This document shows positions 17,604 through 26,097 of a stretch of 64,000 nucleotides of DNA, piece by piece. The notes beneath the pieces are model-generated. The model made no database searches and had not been told where the DNA came from. It was given only the letters and a program-made list of their open reading frames with translations. Position numbers and translations under genes: made by a program. Location: assembly GCF_024055595.1 (NCBI RefSeq), contig NZ_JAMXOF010000002.1, forward strand, positions 620,001-684,000. Direction: 5' to 3'. The stretch is from Mucilaginibacter aurantiaciroseus. GTDB lineage: Bacteria > Bacteroidota > Bacteroidia > Sphingobacteriales > Sphingobacteriaceae. Every line of letters starts with the position of its first letter. Position 1 is the first letter of the stretch.

Positions 17604-20024
17604 TTATTTTTTAAACCAGCGGCTAAAATTCCACCACTTCTTTTTATCATCCTCTATATAATAGCCCGAACTTTCGTAACCGCTGTAATCAGAATAGTAA
17701 TAATACTTGCCGTAATTTTCACCTGTAAAACGGGTGGTGTAATAACGCGAATGTAAAAGGTCTTCGGCAAAAGCATTTAATACTATTACCGTGTTATCCA
17801 GTTTATACTCCTGCGCTATGCGCTGTGGTATTGTAGCGGCATAATATTTTGATTTGCCCGACCTTATCACAAATATGTTAATATCACTTGCCCGTATAAG
17901 CGGTATAGCATCAGATACCAAGCCAATTGGTGCGGTATCTATCATGATAATATCATAGCGTGTTTTAAGGTCTTTTATCAGCTCGGCCATTCGTGCGCTG
18001 TGCAGCAGTTCTGATGGGTTGGGAGGCACGGGGCCGGAGGTGATCAGGTCGAGATTTTCCTGCGCGGTTTTTATGATAATATCGTCAAGATTAGACTGCC
18101 TCGAAAGATAGGTGCTAAGGCCAACATCATTTGGTACCCTAAATGTTTTATGCAGTTTAGAGCGGCGTAAGTCAGCACCTATCAGTATAACCTTTTTATC
18201 TATCAGGGATAGCGTACTGGATAAGTTAATCGCAACAAAAGATTTCCCCTCGCCTGCAACCTCTGATGTGATACAGATAACTTTGTTGTGTTTTTCGGCC
18301 GCCAGGAAGTTTAGGTTAGTACGTACCGACCTAACCGATTCTGCAAATATGGTTTTGGGCTTGCTTATGGCCAGTATCTGCGAGTTGTCTTCGTCAACTT
18401 TCTCGGGGAATTCTCTTATAACACCTAAGATAGGGATAGATGTGAGGCTCTCTACTGTCTCTTTATCATAGATGTAAGGGTTTAGCATCCTTAATAAAAC
18501 AATTAAGCCAAGACCGGTAAGAACACCAAAAATTATTGCCGTCCGATGAATCGCATGTTCATCCGGCGATACAGGGGATGCGTTAACTTCGGCTTTTTCC
18601 ACAATAGTAGCGCCGGGCAAAATACCGGCACGGCTTATCTGGGCCGATAGTTTTTTTTCTTCGAGGTATGATAAAACCTTTTCGTTCACCTCATAAGGGC
18701 GGTTCAGGGCAATCAGATCACGCTCGGCCACCGGGAAAACAGATATTTGCTTGTTAACTACCGCCAACTGCGACGTTAAATAATCATAATTACGTTTTAC
18801 ACCTATATAGGTAGCATTTATGCTGTTTAAAGCGTTATTCTTTATTTGCAGTATCAACCGGTTTACATCCTGTACAGGCTGCGAGCTGTAATTGTAAGTT
18901 TTTAACAACTCGTAGCGTTGATTAAGCAAGTCATCCAGCTTTTCTATCAGCGCGGTAAGCGCGGGGTCAACGTCCTTACCTACATTGAAATTCAGGTTTA
19001 CGTTATTTTTCTCTTTATCTATCTGTTCCTTTAACTGATCGATAGCAATTAACTGGAGCTTTAATATTGCCTGCTGAGATTCTATATCTTTAGCTTTCGC
19101 CAGGGCACTTTCGGCAGAGGTGCTTACCTGCATTAACTTATTTTTTTGCTTAAACTCCAGAATAGATTTTTCGGATCCTTTAACCTTGCTCGACAGGTAT
19201 TCCAACTGCTCGTTAATGAAATTGATCATCTGCGTAGCCGATTGCGTTTTGCGGTTACGGTCGTAAAGCAGGTACTCCTTCATTACCGCGTTCAAAATAT
19301 CGGCGGCAAATTTTGGGTTTGCATCGGTTTGCTGCAGCTGCAGTATATTGGAGTTTTTTGACAACTCGGCGGTGCGTAATCCGCCTCTTACACGGCCAAG
19401 AAGGTCTTCCGGCGTGTTAAATCTAAACAGATATACGGCGTTTGTAGCAATTGAATTCGACGCTTTTATGATGAATGTAGTTGGCCCGATAGTTACCGGG
19501 TCGTTATACCGGTAGGTATTTAGTATTTGTTTAGTACCGGCTTTATATAATAAATTGAACGTGCTTTTATTAACGGCCTTAAAGGTGATCACATTGCGTA
19601 TGTAGTTTAAGCTATCAAACCGTAATGGCTGTATATCAAGCGGCTTTTCGGGATAGGTCTCGCTTGTTCTAACACGGCCTTCAATGTAAAAGCTTATGGG
19701 GAAGTTCAGATCTTTTATGGCCGCTAAAATTACAGTAGGGCTTTGTATAACCGATGTTTCGCTTTGTATTTTTGACGGGCCGCGATCCGAAGTTGTTAAC
19801 ACTGTTGCAAGGTCTGCGATCTCCGACTTTTTTTCTTCCAATTTCATGGTGCCCGATGTTGCATACGTTTTTGGAGTGTACCATAGATAAACGTATGAAC
19901 TTAAAACGAATAAGAGGAGCGACCCTGCTATCCAATACCAGCGGCTAACCAATATTTTGCCTATTTTAAAATAGTCAACTTCCTGGTTAGGTAATTTTTT
20001 TACGATGTTGCCTGTTTCTTCCAT
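17604..20024 (-). CDS. wzc: Polysaccharide co-polymerase with BY-kinase domain (Wzc-like)
   Basis: An 806-residue inner-membrane protein. It has a Wzz-type N-terminus with a transmembrane segment near residues 33-52, a long periplasmic coiled-coil region, a second segment near 495-515, and a cytoplasmic BY-kinase. The kinase has Walker A (AGEGKSFVAINLSSTL, about 590), ILIGADLRRSKLHKTF as Walker A' and IIMIDTAPIGLV as Walker B. The C-terminus is a tyrosine cluster with 11 tyrosines in about 50 residues, the autophosphorylation tail. It shares one base with wza (TAATG). It should control chain length and connect to the outer-membrane exporter. Confidence 0.93.
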   Translation of the reverse strand: MEETGNIVKKLPNQEVDYFKIGKILVSRWYWIAGSLLLFVLSSYVYLWYTPKTYATSGTMKLEEKKSEIADLATVLTTSDRGPSKIQSETSVIQSPTVILAAIKDLNFPISFYIEGRVRTSETYPEKPLDIQPLRFDSLNYIRNVITFKAVNKSTFNLLYKAGTKQILNTYRYNDPVTIGPTTFIIKASNSIATNAVYLFRFNTPEDLLGRVRGGLRTAELSKNSNILQLQQTDANPKFAADILNAVMKEYLLYDRNRKTQSATQMINFINEQLEYLSSKVKGSEKSILEFKQKNKLMQVSTSAESALAKAKDIESQQAILKLQLIAIDQLKEQIDKEKNNVNLNFNVGKDVDPALTALIEKLDDLLNQRYELLKTYNYSSQPVQDVNRLILQIKNNALNSINATYIGVKRNYDYLTSQLAVVNKQISVFPVAERDLIALNRPYEVNEKVLSYLEEKKLSAQISRAGILPGATIVEKAEVNASPVSPDEHAIHRTAIIFGVLTGLGLIVLLRMLNPYIYDKETVESLTSIPILGVIREFPEKVDEDNSQILAISKPKTIFAESVRSVRTNLNFLAAEKHNKVICITSEVAGEGKSFVAINLSSTLSLIDKKVILIGADLRRSKLHKTFRVPNDVGLSTYLSRQSNLDDIIIKTAQENLDLITSGPVPPNPSELLHSARMAELIKDLKTRYDIIMIDTAPIGLVSDAIPLIRASDINIFVIRSGKSKYYAATIPQRIAQEYKLDNTVIVLNAFAEDLLHSRYYTTRFTGENYGKYYYYSDYSGYESSGYYIEDDKKKWWNFSRWFKK

Positions 20025-20797
20025 TACTGCCTGCTAAGGGTAAATACAATCAGCGCGGTATTTAACAATAGTAAGGCAGGTTGTACCCAAGTGTTAAAGC
20101 TTTGCAGGTTTTCGGAACGTATGGCGCGTTTATTTTGCGCCACGTAAATAATATCTCCGTTTTGCAGCATCGTTCTCGGGTCTGATAACGAGTTGATGTT
20201 GCTCAGGTCAATTTCTGCTACTTTACGGTCTTTATCCCTTCCGCGGATGATCTTTACGTTTTTTTCATTGGCAGCGGGTGTTAAACCACCTGCCTGCCCA
20301 AGTATTTCAATCAAAGTGGTGTTGTCTTTTAATATTGGAAAATTCCCTGGTGATTTTACTTCTCCCAATAGGGTCACCTTTAAATTAACAACCTTCAATT
20401 CAATTATAGGGTCCTTTAAAAGGTTTTTACGATAAAGGTCTTCTATTAGTTTTGTAGCCTGCGTACGCGTTAGGCCTGCAACCTGTATGTGGCCAATGGC
20501 TGGTAGCGCAACAGTGCCATCTTCTTCCACCTGGAAAGTTTGACCCTGCCCGGCGGTAGTAGTGCTTGTGCCTGTACCCATGGGGGCTTCGTCTACTATA
20601 TACTTCAGGTTTTGCAGGTTACGTATCTGTAATACGTCCTGTGGCTGTATTTGATAGCTTACCGTAGCCACAGGCTGCGACGTGGCGGTATCAACAACTG
20701 ATGCCTTTTTTTCAAACAGTATCTGGTTTTGTTTGTACGAGCACGAGCTACCTAACAGAACAATCCCAACAAAATAAATTAAGTATAAAGCACGCAT
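20024..20797 (-). CDS. wza: Outer-membrane polysaccharide export lipoprotein (Wza/OPX family)
   Basis: A 257-residue lipoprotein: signal peptide with lipobox LLGSSC (acylated Cys at residue 19), a Poly_export domain (YQIQPQDVLQIRNLQNL onward, residues about 47-130), one SLBB domain (LLGEVKSPGNFPILKDN, about 148-190) and a C-terminal hydrophobic segment (WVQPALLLLNTALIVF). This is the short OPX form usual in Bacteroidota, where the outer-membrane part may need a partner. It is the first gene of the minus-strand locus, with the start at 20797 opposite a divergent GT2 gene. Confidence 0.92.
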   Translation of the reverse strand: MRALYLIYFVGIVLLGSSCSYKQNQILFEKKASVVDTATSQPVATVSYQIQPQDVLQIRNLQNLKYIVDEAPMGTGTSTTTAGQGQTFQVEEDGTVALPAIGHIQVAGLTRTQATKLIEDLYRKNLLKDPIIELKVVNLKVTLLGEVKSPGNFPILKDNTTLIEILGQAGGLTPAANEKNVKIIRGRDKDRKVAEIDLSNINSLSDPRTMLQNGDIIYVAQNKRAIRSENLQSFNTWVQPALLLLNTALIVFTLSRQ

Positions 20798-20844
20798 ATG
20801 GGGTAATTACTGCTTAATGTTACTAATAAATTAGGCAGCAATTT

Positions 20845-20870
20845 CAAAATTACATATTTTGGCACACAAA
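20845..20870 (-). promoter_or_regulatory. Candidate promoter of the polysaccharide locus
   Basis: In the 90-bp divergent gap, the minus strand reads TAATTTTG (20852 to 20845), a perfect match to the Bacteroidota -7 element TAnnTTTG. A TTTG lies upstream at 20870-20867. The spacing of 14 bp is shorter than the usual 17-23, so the -33 assignment is weak. The element lies 48 bp before the wza start. Confidence 0.4.
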
Positions 20871-20887
20871 TAAATTATTTTTCCGCA

Positions 20888-21634
20888 GTGCATGACCTTA
20901 AAATATCTGTAATAACCGTTTCCTTTAATGCTCAAAGCACAATTGAGCGGTCCATACAATCGGTAATAAGCCAGAATTATGATAACGTTGAGTATATAAT
21001 AATTGACGGCAGATCATCAGATAGCACAGTTTCAATAGCCGAAAAATATCGTGACCATATCAAAGTTTTAGTTTCGGAACCCGATAAAGGGATCTACGAC
21101 GCCATGAACAAAGGCATAGCTTTGGCCACGGGCGATGTTGTAGGCATTTTAAATGCAGATGATTTTTTTGTTAACGAGTGTGTTTTAACTGTTGTTGCCG
21201 ATGCTTTTAAAAATAACAATACCGCTATTGTATACGGCGACCTAAACTATATAAAACCTGACGGCAGCATTAGCCGTAAATGGGTGAGCGGCGAGTATAA
21301 AAAAGGTATTTTTAACCTTGGCTGGATGCCCCCCCATCCAACATTTTATTGCAGGCGCGAATTGTTTGGCCGGTTTGGTAATTATAACCTCGCTTTTGGT
21401 ACCGCTGCTGATTATGAATTGATGCTAAGATATATACACCGTAACCATCTGTCAACTTATTACGTAAAAAAGGTATTGGTGCAAATGAGCGTAGGTGGCG
21501 TAAGTAACCGTAGTATTAAAAACAGAGCCCGTGCCTTGTTATTTGATATGAAGGCGATGTATGAAAATAAGATATTTTACCCGCCTATAACACTAATATT
21601 CAAACCATTAAGAAAATTAAAGCAATTCTTTTAA
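20888..21634 (+). CDS. Glycosyltransferase family 2
   Basis: A 248-residue GT-A enzyme: ISVITVSFNAQSTIERSIQ at the N-terminus, EYIIIDGRSSDSTVSI (about residue 36), EPDKGIYDAMNKGIALATGD, then GILNADDFF with ADD as metal-binding motif (about 92). WMPPHPTFYCRRELF is the acceptor-side segment usual in WcaA/WcaE-like enzymes. It is divergent from wza and 56 bp upstream of the WecA-like gene. It may add the second sugar after the initiating transferase; this is inferred from gene order. Confidence 0.9.
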   Translation: MHDLKISVITVSFNAQSTIERSIQSVISQNYDNVEYIIIDGRSSDSTVSIAEKYRDHIKVLVSEPDKGIYDAMNKGIALATGDVVGILNADDFFVNECVLTVVADAFKNNNTAIVYGDLNYIKPDGSISRKWVSGEYKKGIFNLGWMPPHPTFYCRRELFGRFGNYNLAFGTAADYELMLRYIHRNHLSTYYVKKVLVQMSVGGVSNRSIKNRARALLFDMKAMYENKIFYPPITLIFKPLRKLKQFF

Positions 21635-21690
21635 TTGTGAATTTTATTGATACATTTGCTACATATAATTGCCCCTAACATTTATATATA

Positions 21691-22797
21691 ATGCCCGAAT
21701 ATTTAAACACCTACTATTTTATATATTATTTTTTAATGGTAACGTTTTCAGTTCTGATAACGTTGCTTTCTATCCCCTCAATTTTACACGTAGCACGCAC
21801 CAGGCATTTATATGATGATGTTGGCCATTTCCGCAAACAGCATGACCACGGCATCCCACGTTTAGGCGGTGTAGCTATATTTGTAAGCTTTACCATCACC
21901 TTGCTTTTATTCAGCATAATTGATAAAACCATACCGGTTAGTTATTTGCTTACCGCCAGTATCGTTTTGTTTATAATGGGCTTAAAGGATGATCTGTCCG
22001 GAGTAAACTCAAGTACCAAGTTTTTAATACAATTTATAGTAGCTACCATCCTGGTTATTTTAGGCAATATCCGTTTTACCAGTATGTATGGCGTTTTTGG
22101 TATTAATAATATCTCGTATGTTACCAGCGCAATATTATCTATCCTGTTTATCATCCTTATTATCAACGCTTTTAATTTAATTGATGGTATAGATGGATTG
22201 GCCGCCACTACATGTATTATAGTAAACGGCGCTTTTTCTATCCTTTTTATCTCTATGAAACATTACGAACTGGCAGCAGTATCGTTAACCATAGTAGGGG
22301 CGGTGTTTGGCTTTTTACGTTTTAATTTAACCCCCGCAAAAATATTTATGGGCGATGCAGGCTCGTTGCTTATCGGCCTCATATCAGCTATTATGGCTGT
22401 TAAATTTATCGAGCTTAATAAAATAACCGCAGCAGTTGTTACACCTGCTATCACATCGGCACCTGCGTTAGCCTTCGCTATATTAATGGGGCCAATATTT
22501 GATACGCTTAGGGTATTTACGTTACGCGTTATACAAGGTAAGTCGCCGTTCACGGCTGACCGTAACCACATTCATCATCGTATCTTAAGGCTTGGCTATA
22601 CCCACCTGCAAACCACTTTTATATTATCGGGCATAAATATCCTGCTTATTATTATGGTGCTGGCATTTGCCGATCTGGGAAACTTTACCCTTATTTTACT
22701 TATTCTTTCGGTATCTATACTTTTTAACTGGGCTATCACATTCTTCCTGCGTTCAAAAGAGCGCGAGAGTTTATCAATGCGTAACTTGTTCGTATAG
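21691..22797 (+). CDS. Undecaprenyl-phosphate sugar-1-phosphate transferase (WecA/TagO/MraY superfamily)
   Basis: A 368-residue polytopic enzyme with about ten membrane segments. Family motifs are RLGGVAIF, GLKDDLSGVNSSTKF (DD pair, metal binding), NAFNLIDGIDGLA and FMGDAGSLLIGL (about residue 222). An HIHHR motif (NHIHHRILRLGY) matches the WecA-type His motif and is not the MraY form. It transfers GlcNAc-1-P or a related sugar phosphate to undecaprenyl phosphate and so starts lipid-linked glycan synthesis. It is distinct from the true MraY at 38.2 kb. Its position next to the polysaccharide locus suggests it primes that polymer. Confidence 0.9.
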   Translation: MPEYLNTYYFIYYFLMVTFSVLITLLSIPSILHVARTRHLYDDVGHFRKQHDHGIPRLGGVAIFVSFTITLLLFSIIDKTIPVSYLLTASIVLFIMGLKDDLSGVNSSTKFLIQFIVATILVILGNIRFTSMYGVFGINNISYVTSAILSILFIILIINAFNLIDGIDGLAATTCIIVNGAFSILFISMKHYELAAVSLTIVGAVFGFLRFNLTPAKIFMGDAGSLLIGLISAIMAVKFIELNKITAAVVTPAITSAPALAFAILMGPIFDTLRVFTLRVIQGKSPFTADRNHIHHRILRLGYTHLQTTFILSGINILLIIMVLAFADLGNFTLILLILSVSILFNWAITFFLRSKERESLSMRNLFV

Positions 22798-22822
22798 CAT
22801 TTAGCACCCTGTTTTATTTTGT

Positions 22823-22830
22823 TAGTTTTG
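22823..22830 (+). promoter_or_regulatory. Candidate -7 element upstream of gap
   Basis: TAGTTTTG fits the Bacteroidota TAnnTTTG element, 21 bp before the gap start. No clear TTTG -33 element is found at normal spacing, so support is moderate. Confidence 0.35.
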
Positions 22831-22851
22831 TATCCTTAATTTTTATGTAAA

Positions 22852-23850
22852 ATGAGGATCGCTATAAACGGTTTTGGCCGTATAGGCCGTATATTTCTAA
22901 GAACAATTCTGCTAAAGCCCGGTATCGAAGTAGTCGCTATAAACGACCAGGCTGATACCCCCACGCTTGCTCATCTTTTTAAATATGATTCTGTACACCG
23001 CGGGTTTAAAGGGACTGTCACTAATGATGACAATAACCTTTACATTAACGGCAACACCTTAAAGGTATACCAGCAGGCAGACCCGGCTTTGCTGCCCTGG
23101 AAAGAACTAAACATCGATCTGGTGATAGAATCAACCGGTAAGTTCATCACCGAAGCAGGTGCCTCAAAACACCTTACAGCAGGAGCCAAGCAGGTTATAA
23201 TATCTGCCCCCGCGGGTGATAAAAGTATCCCAACAGTTGTATTGGCCGTGAATGATGGTACGGTAGACCTGCGCTCGCCTATATTATCAAACGCATCGTG
23301 TACAACTAATAACGTGGCTGCCATGGTGAAAATACTGGACGATATTTGGCATATTAAAGACGGCTACATCACCACCGTACACTCTATGACGGGTGACCAA
23401 AACCTGCATGATGCGCCGCATAAGGATTTGCGCAGGGCAAGGGCGGCATCGGCATCTATTATCCCAACAACAACGGGTGCTGCAAAAGCTATCACCAATA
23501 TCTTCCCGCATCTCGAAGGTCGCTTAGGTGGCGCGGGTATCCGGGTACCGGTGCTTAACGGATCATTAACTGATTTTACCTGCAGCCTGGAGATAATGCC
23601 AACCGTGGCCGAAATAAACGCGGCGTTTAAAGCTGCTGCCGATGGCCCCATGAAAAATGTATTGGAATATACCGAAGATCCAATCGTATCTACAGATATT
23701 TTAGATAACCCGCACAGCTGCATTTTTGATGCGCAGCTAACATCGATAGTAGGGGGGCTTGTAAAAGTGGTGGGTTGGTACGATAACGAGATGGGATACA
23801 GCAGCCGCTTGGCCGACCTTGTTGAAGAAATTAGCCAGTTACCCGCATGA
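22852..23850 (+). CDS. gap: Glyceraldehyde-3-phosphate dehydrogenase, type I
   Basis: A 332-residue cytosolic enzyme that oxidises glyceraldehyde-3-phosphate to 1,3-bisphosphoglycerate. The Rossmann motif is INGFGRIGR (residues 3-11), the catalytic Cys lies in SNASCTTN (about 146-153), and HSMTGDQNLHDAPHKDLRRA and WYDNEMGYS are the other signatures. The residues after the Cys are NNVAAM where most homologues have a CLAP-like sequence. pgk, the next glycolytic enzyme, lies 0.5 kb downstream with one gene between. The stop overlaps the next gene as ATGA. Confidence 0.96.
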   Translation: MRIAINGFGRIGRIFLRTILLKPGIEVVAINDQADTPTLAHLFKYDSVHRGFKGTVTNDDNNLYINGNTLKVYQQADPALLPWKELNIDLVIESTGKFITEAGASKHLTAGAKQVIISAPAGDKSIPTVVLAVNDGTVDLRSPILSNASCTTNNVAAMVKILDDIWHIKDGYITTVHSMTGDQNLHDAPHKDLRRARAASASIIPTTTGAAKAITNIFPHLEGRLGGAGIRVPVLNGSLTDFTCSLEIMPTVAEINAAFKAAADGPMKNVLEYTEDPIVSTDILDNPHSCIFDAQLTSIVGGLVKVVGWYDNEMGYSSRLADLVEEISQLPA

Positions 23851-24281
23851 TAAAGTTTATTACTGTCGGCGATGTGCTGCCATTGCGTAACGAGGTTTTA
23901 CGCGAAGGTAAACTTACTTTAAACGAATGCCGTTTCCCTAATGATGATGATGAAGGTGCTTTTCATTTAGGCTATTATAAGGATGAGGAACTGGCCTGCA
24001 TCGCATCGTTCCACCCAATGGGGTATGAAGGTTTCGAGGGCAAGGCCTACCAGTTACGCGGTATGGCCACGACCGAAAAGGATAGGGGCAAAGGCTTTGG
24101 CAATATGCTGGTGAACTTTGCTATTACCTACCTGCGCGGGCAAAAAGTAAATTACATTTGGTGCAATGCCCGCAAAAAAGCTGTCCCGTTTTATTTGGGC
24201 GTTGGTTTCGAGATCATATCGCCTGAGTTTAAGGTGCCCGGCATTGGCCCGCATCATGTAATGTATGTTAAGATACAATGA
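23847..24281 (+). CDS. GNAT family N-acetyltransferase
   Basis: A 144-residue acetyltransferase with the acetyl-CoA loop RGMATTEKDRGKGFGNMLV (about residues 72-90, R-x-x-G-x-G/A form) and a C-terminal FYLGVGFEIISPEF segment. Its ATG overlaps the gap stop as ATGA, so it is probably translated together with GAPDH. Substrate is unknown; N-acetylation of a small molecule or a protein is possible. Fixed coupling to a glycolytic gene is the interesting part. Confidence 0.88.
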   Translation: MIKFITVGDVLPLRNEVLREGKLTLNECRFPNDDDEGAFHLGYYKDEELACIASFHPMGYEGFEGKAYQLRGMATTEKDRGKGFGNMLVNFAITYLRGQKVNYIWCNARKKAVPFYLGVGFEIISPEFKVPGIGPHHVMYVKIQ

Positions 24282-24377
24282 ATTTTTACGCAAAAGCAAA
24301 CACCTTTTTAACTTTTGCGTTGGTGATTAGAATAAAATTGCCCATTTTGGCCCCGTTTGTAAATTATATAACATCAT

Positions 24378-25571
24378 ATGAAGACAGTAGATCAGATCAG
24401 TTTTAACGGTAAACGTGCGCTTATCCGTGTAGATTTTAATGTCCCTTTGGATAAGGACTATAATATTACCGATGATAACCGTATGACCGCGGCTTTGCCT
24501 ACCATTAAAAAGATCCTTAAAGATGGCGGTGCCGTAATCCTGATGTCGCACTTAGGGCGCCCTAAAAACGGCCCAACCGATGAGTTTAGCTTAAAACACA
24601 TAGTATCACACCTGGCCGATCTTTTAGGCCAGCAGGTTCAATTTGCCGATGACTGTATTGGCGAAGAAGCTGTAAAAAAGTCTAAAGAACTTGAAAAAGG
24701 CGAAGTGCTTTTATTAGAGAACTTGCGCTTTTATAAAGAAGAGGAGAAAGGCGACAAAGATTTTGCCGAAAAGCTTTCAAAACTGGGTGATGTATACGTG
24801 AACGATGCCTTTGGTACCGCTCATCGTGCACACGCTTCAACATCTGTTATCGCGCAATTTTTCATGGATGCAAAAGTATTTGGTTACCTGATGGCCGCCG
24901 AGTTGAACAATGCCGAGAAGATCCTGAACGGCGCAGCAAAACCTTTCACCGCTATAATGGGTGGTTCAAAGGTGTCTGACAAGATAGAATTAATAGAAAA
25001 ATTATTAGATAAAGTTGATAACCTCATCATTGGTGGCGGTATGGCCTACACATTTGCCAAGGCAGATGGCGGTACAATTGGTACATCGTTGGTTGAGGCT
25101 GATAAGCTTACCCTTGCCCTTAGCCTGGTTAAAAAAGCGAAAGAAAAAGGCGTAAACCTGCTTTTACCGGTTGATAATGTTATTGCGGATAAATTTGGTA
25201 ACGATGCCAACACCGATATTGCCAAAACCGGCGAGATCCCTGACAATTGGATGGGTTTAGACATTGGCCCCGAAACAATTAAAATATTTAGCAAGGTAGT
25301 TGAAGAATCAAAAACTATCCTTTGGAACGGCCCGATGGGAGTATTTGAGATGGAGAAATTTTTAGTGGGTACCAAAGCCATTGCCGAAGCAGTAGCCAAA
25401 GCGACCGATAACGGAGCATTCTCGCTTATTGGTGGTGGTGATTCTGCAGCAGCTGTAGCCAAGTTTGACATGACCAAAGACGTTAGCTACGTATCTACAG
25501 GTGGCGGCGCTTTGCTTGAATATATGGAAGGTAAAGAGTTACCGGGTGTTAAAGCCATTAACGAAGACTAA
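24378..25571 (+). CDS. pgk: Phosphoglycerate kinase
   Basis: A 397-residue monomeric kinase that makes ATP from 1,3-bisphosphoglycerate. Visible signatures: [13 protein letters not shown] (residues about 14-26), [49 protein letters not shown], and the C-terminal GGGDSAAAV and [19 protein letters not shown]. Length and all substrate-binding residues look normal. A strong intrinsic terminator follows directly, so the gap-GNAT-pgk group ends here. Confidence 0.97.
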   Translation: MKTVDQISFNGKRALIRVDFNVPLDKDYNITDDNRMTAALPTIKKILKDGGAVILMSHLGRPKNGPTDEFSLKHIVSHLADLLGQQVQFADDCIGEEAVKKSKELEKGEVLLLENLRFYKEEEKGDKDFAEKLSKLGDVYVNDAFGTAHRAHASTSVIAQFFMDAKVFGYLMAAELNNAEKILNGAAKPFTAIMGGSKVSDKIELIEKLLDKVDNLIIGGGMAYTFAKADGGTIGTSLVEADKLTLALSLVKKAKEKGVNLLLPVDNVIADKFGNDANTDIAKTGEIPDNWMGLDIGPETIKIFSKVVEESKTILWNGPMGVFEMEKFLVGTKAIAEAVAKATDNGAFSLIGGGDSAAAVAKFDMTKDVSYVSTGGGALLEYMEGKELPGVKAINED

Positions 25572-25589
25572 CATACACTACTTAATATG

Positions 25590-25621
25590 AAAAGGGCCGG
25601 CTTAATTAAGTTGGCCCTTTT
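25590..25621 (+). terminator. Intrinsic terminator after pgk
   Basis: A near-palindrome with outer arms AAAAGGGCC (25590-25598) and GGCCCTTTT (25613-25621) around a CTTAATTAAG core, followed by a T-rich tract. Symmetry suggests it may also serve the convergent minus-strand lipoprotein gene. Confidence 0.85.
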
Positions 25622-25629
25622 TGTTTTTA

Positions 25630-25869
25630 TTATGGCGTGTAAACGGTCGCTTGTCCACAAAGGGCGTTTGAAATACCCGATAGGTAAGTACGCACATCAG
25701 TATCGGGCAAACCGCTTACCCCAATGGCATCGGTGCTTTTTCGTGTTGCGATAGTAGCTGTTTCGTCGATTGTTGTCTGCGGCACAGCATCTTTTTTACA
25801 GGATGACGCGATCACCAAAAACAGGCCAACAAAAATTTTGGCCAATGGTAGTTTAATGGTTGCTTTCAT
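25630..25869 (-). CDS. Small putative lipoprotein
   Basis: A 79-residue protein with an N-terminal signal peptide and lipobox (VIASSC, Cys at residue 24) followed by KKDAVPQ. The mature part of about 55 residues has no known domain and contains one further Cys near the end (NALCGQ). It is convergent with pgk across the shared terminator. The lipobox supports a real gene; function is unknown. Confidence 0.6.
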   Translation of the reverse strand: MKATIKLPLAKIFVGLFLVIASSCKKDAVPQTTIDETATIATRKSTDAIGVSGLPDTDVRTYLSGISNALCGQATVYTP

Positions 25870-26097
25870 AATAGTTATTATTTGGTTTATAAATTTAACT
25901 GGTTACACAATGCTAAGAACAGTACACACCGGGCGGCTTCAGTGTTAGGGTAATAGTCGAACATCTGTTAGTTATCAGTTGTTTTATAAAACCTATCCCT
26001 AATATGGTATAAGAATTTAATTGGGTAACGCTAATGCCTATATCTGGTATAATGATTTTGTTTTATTTCTTACATTTATGCCTTATTTAACCACAAA

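Noticed and set aside
20888..22797. WecA-like gene as a second mraY
   Set aside because: The HIHHR motif and the gene context fit WecA/TagO-type priming enzymes; the true MraY lies in the dcw cluster.
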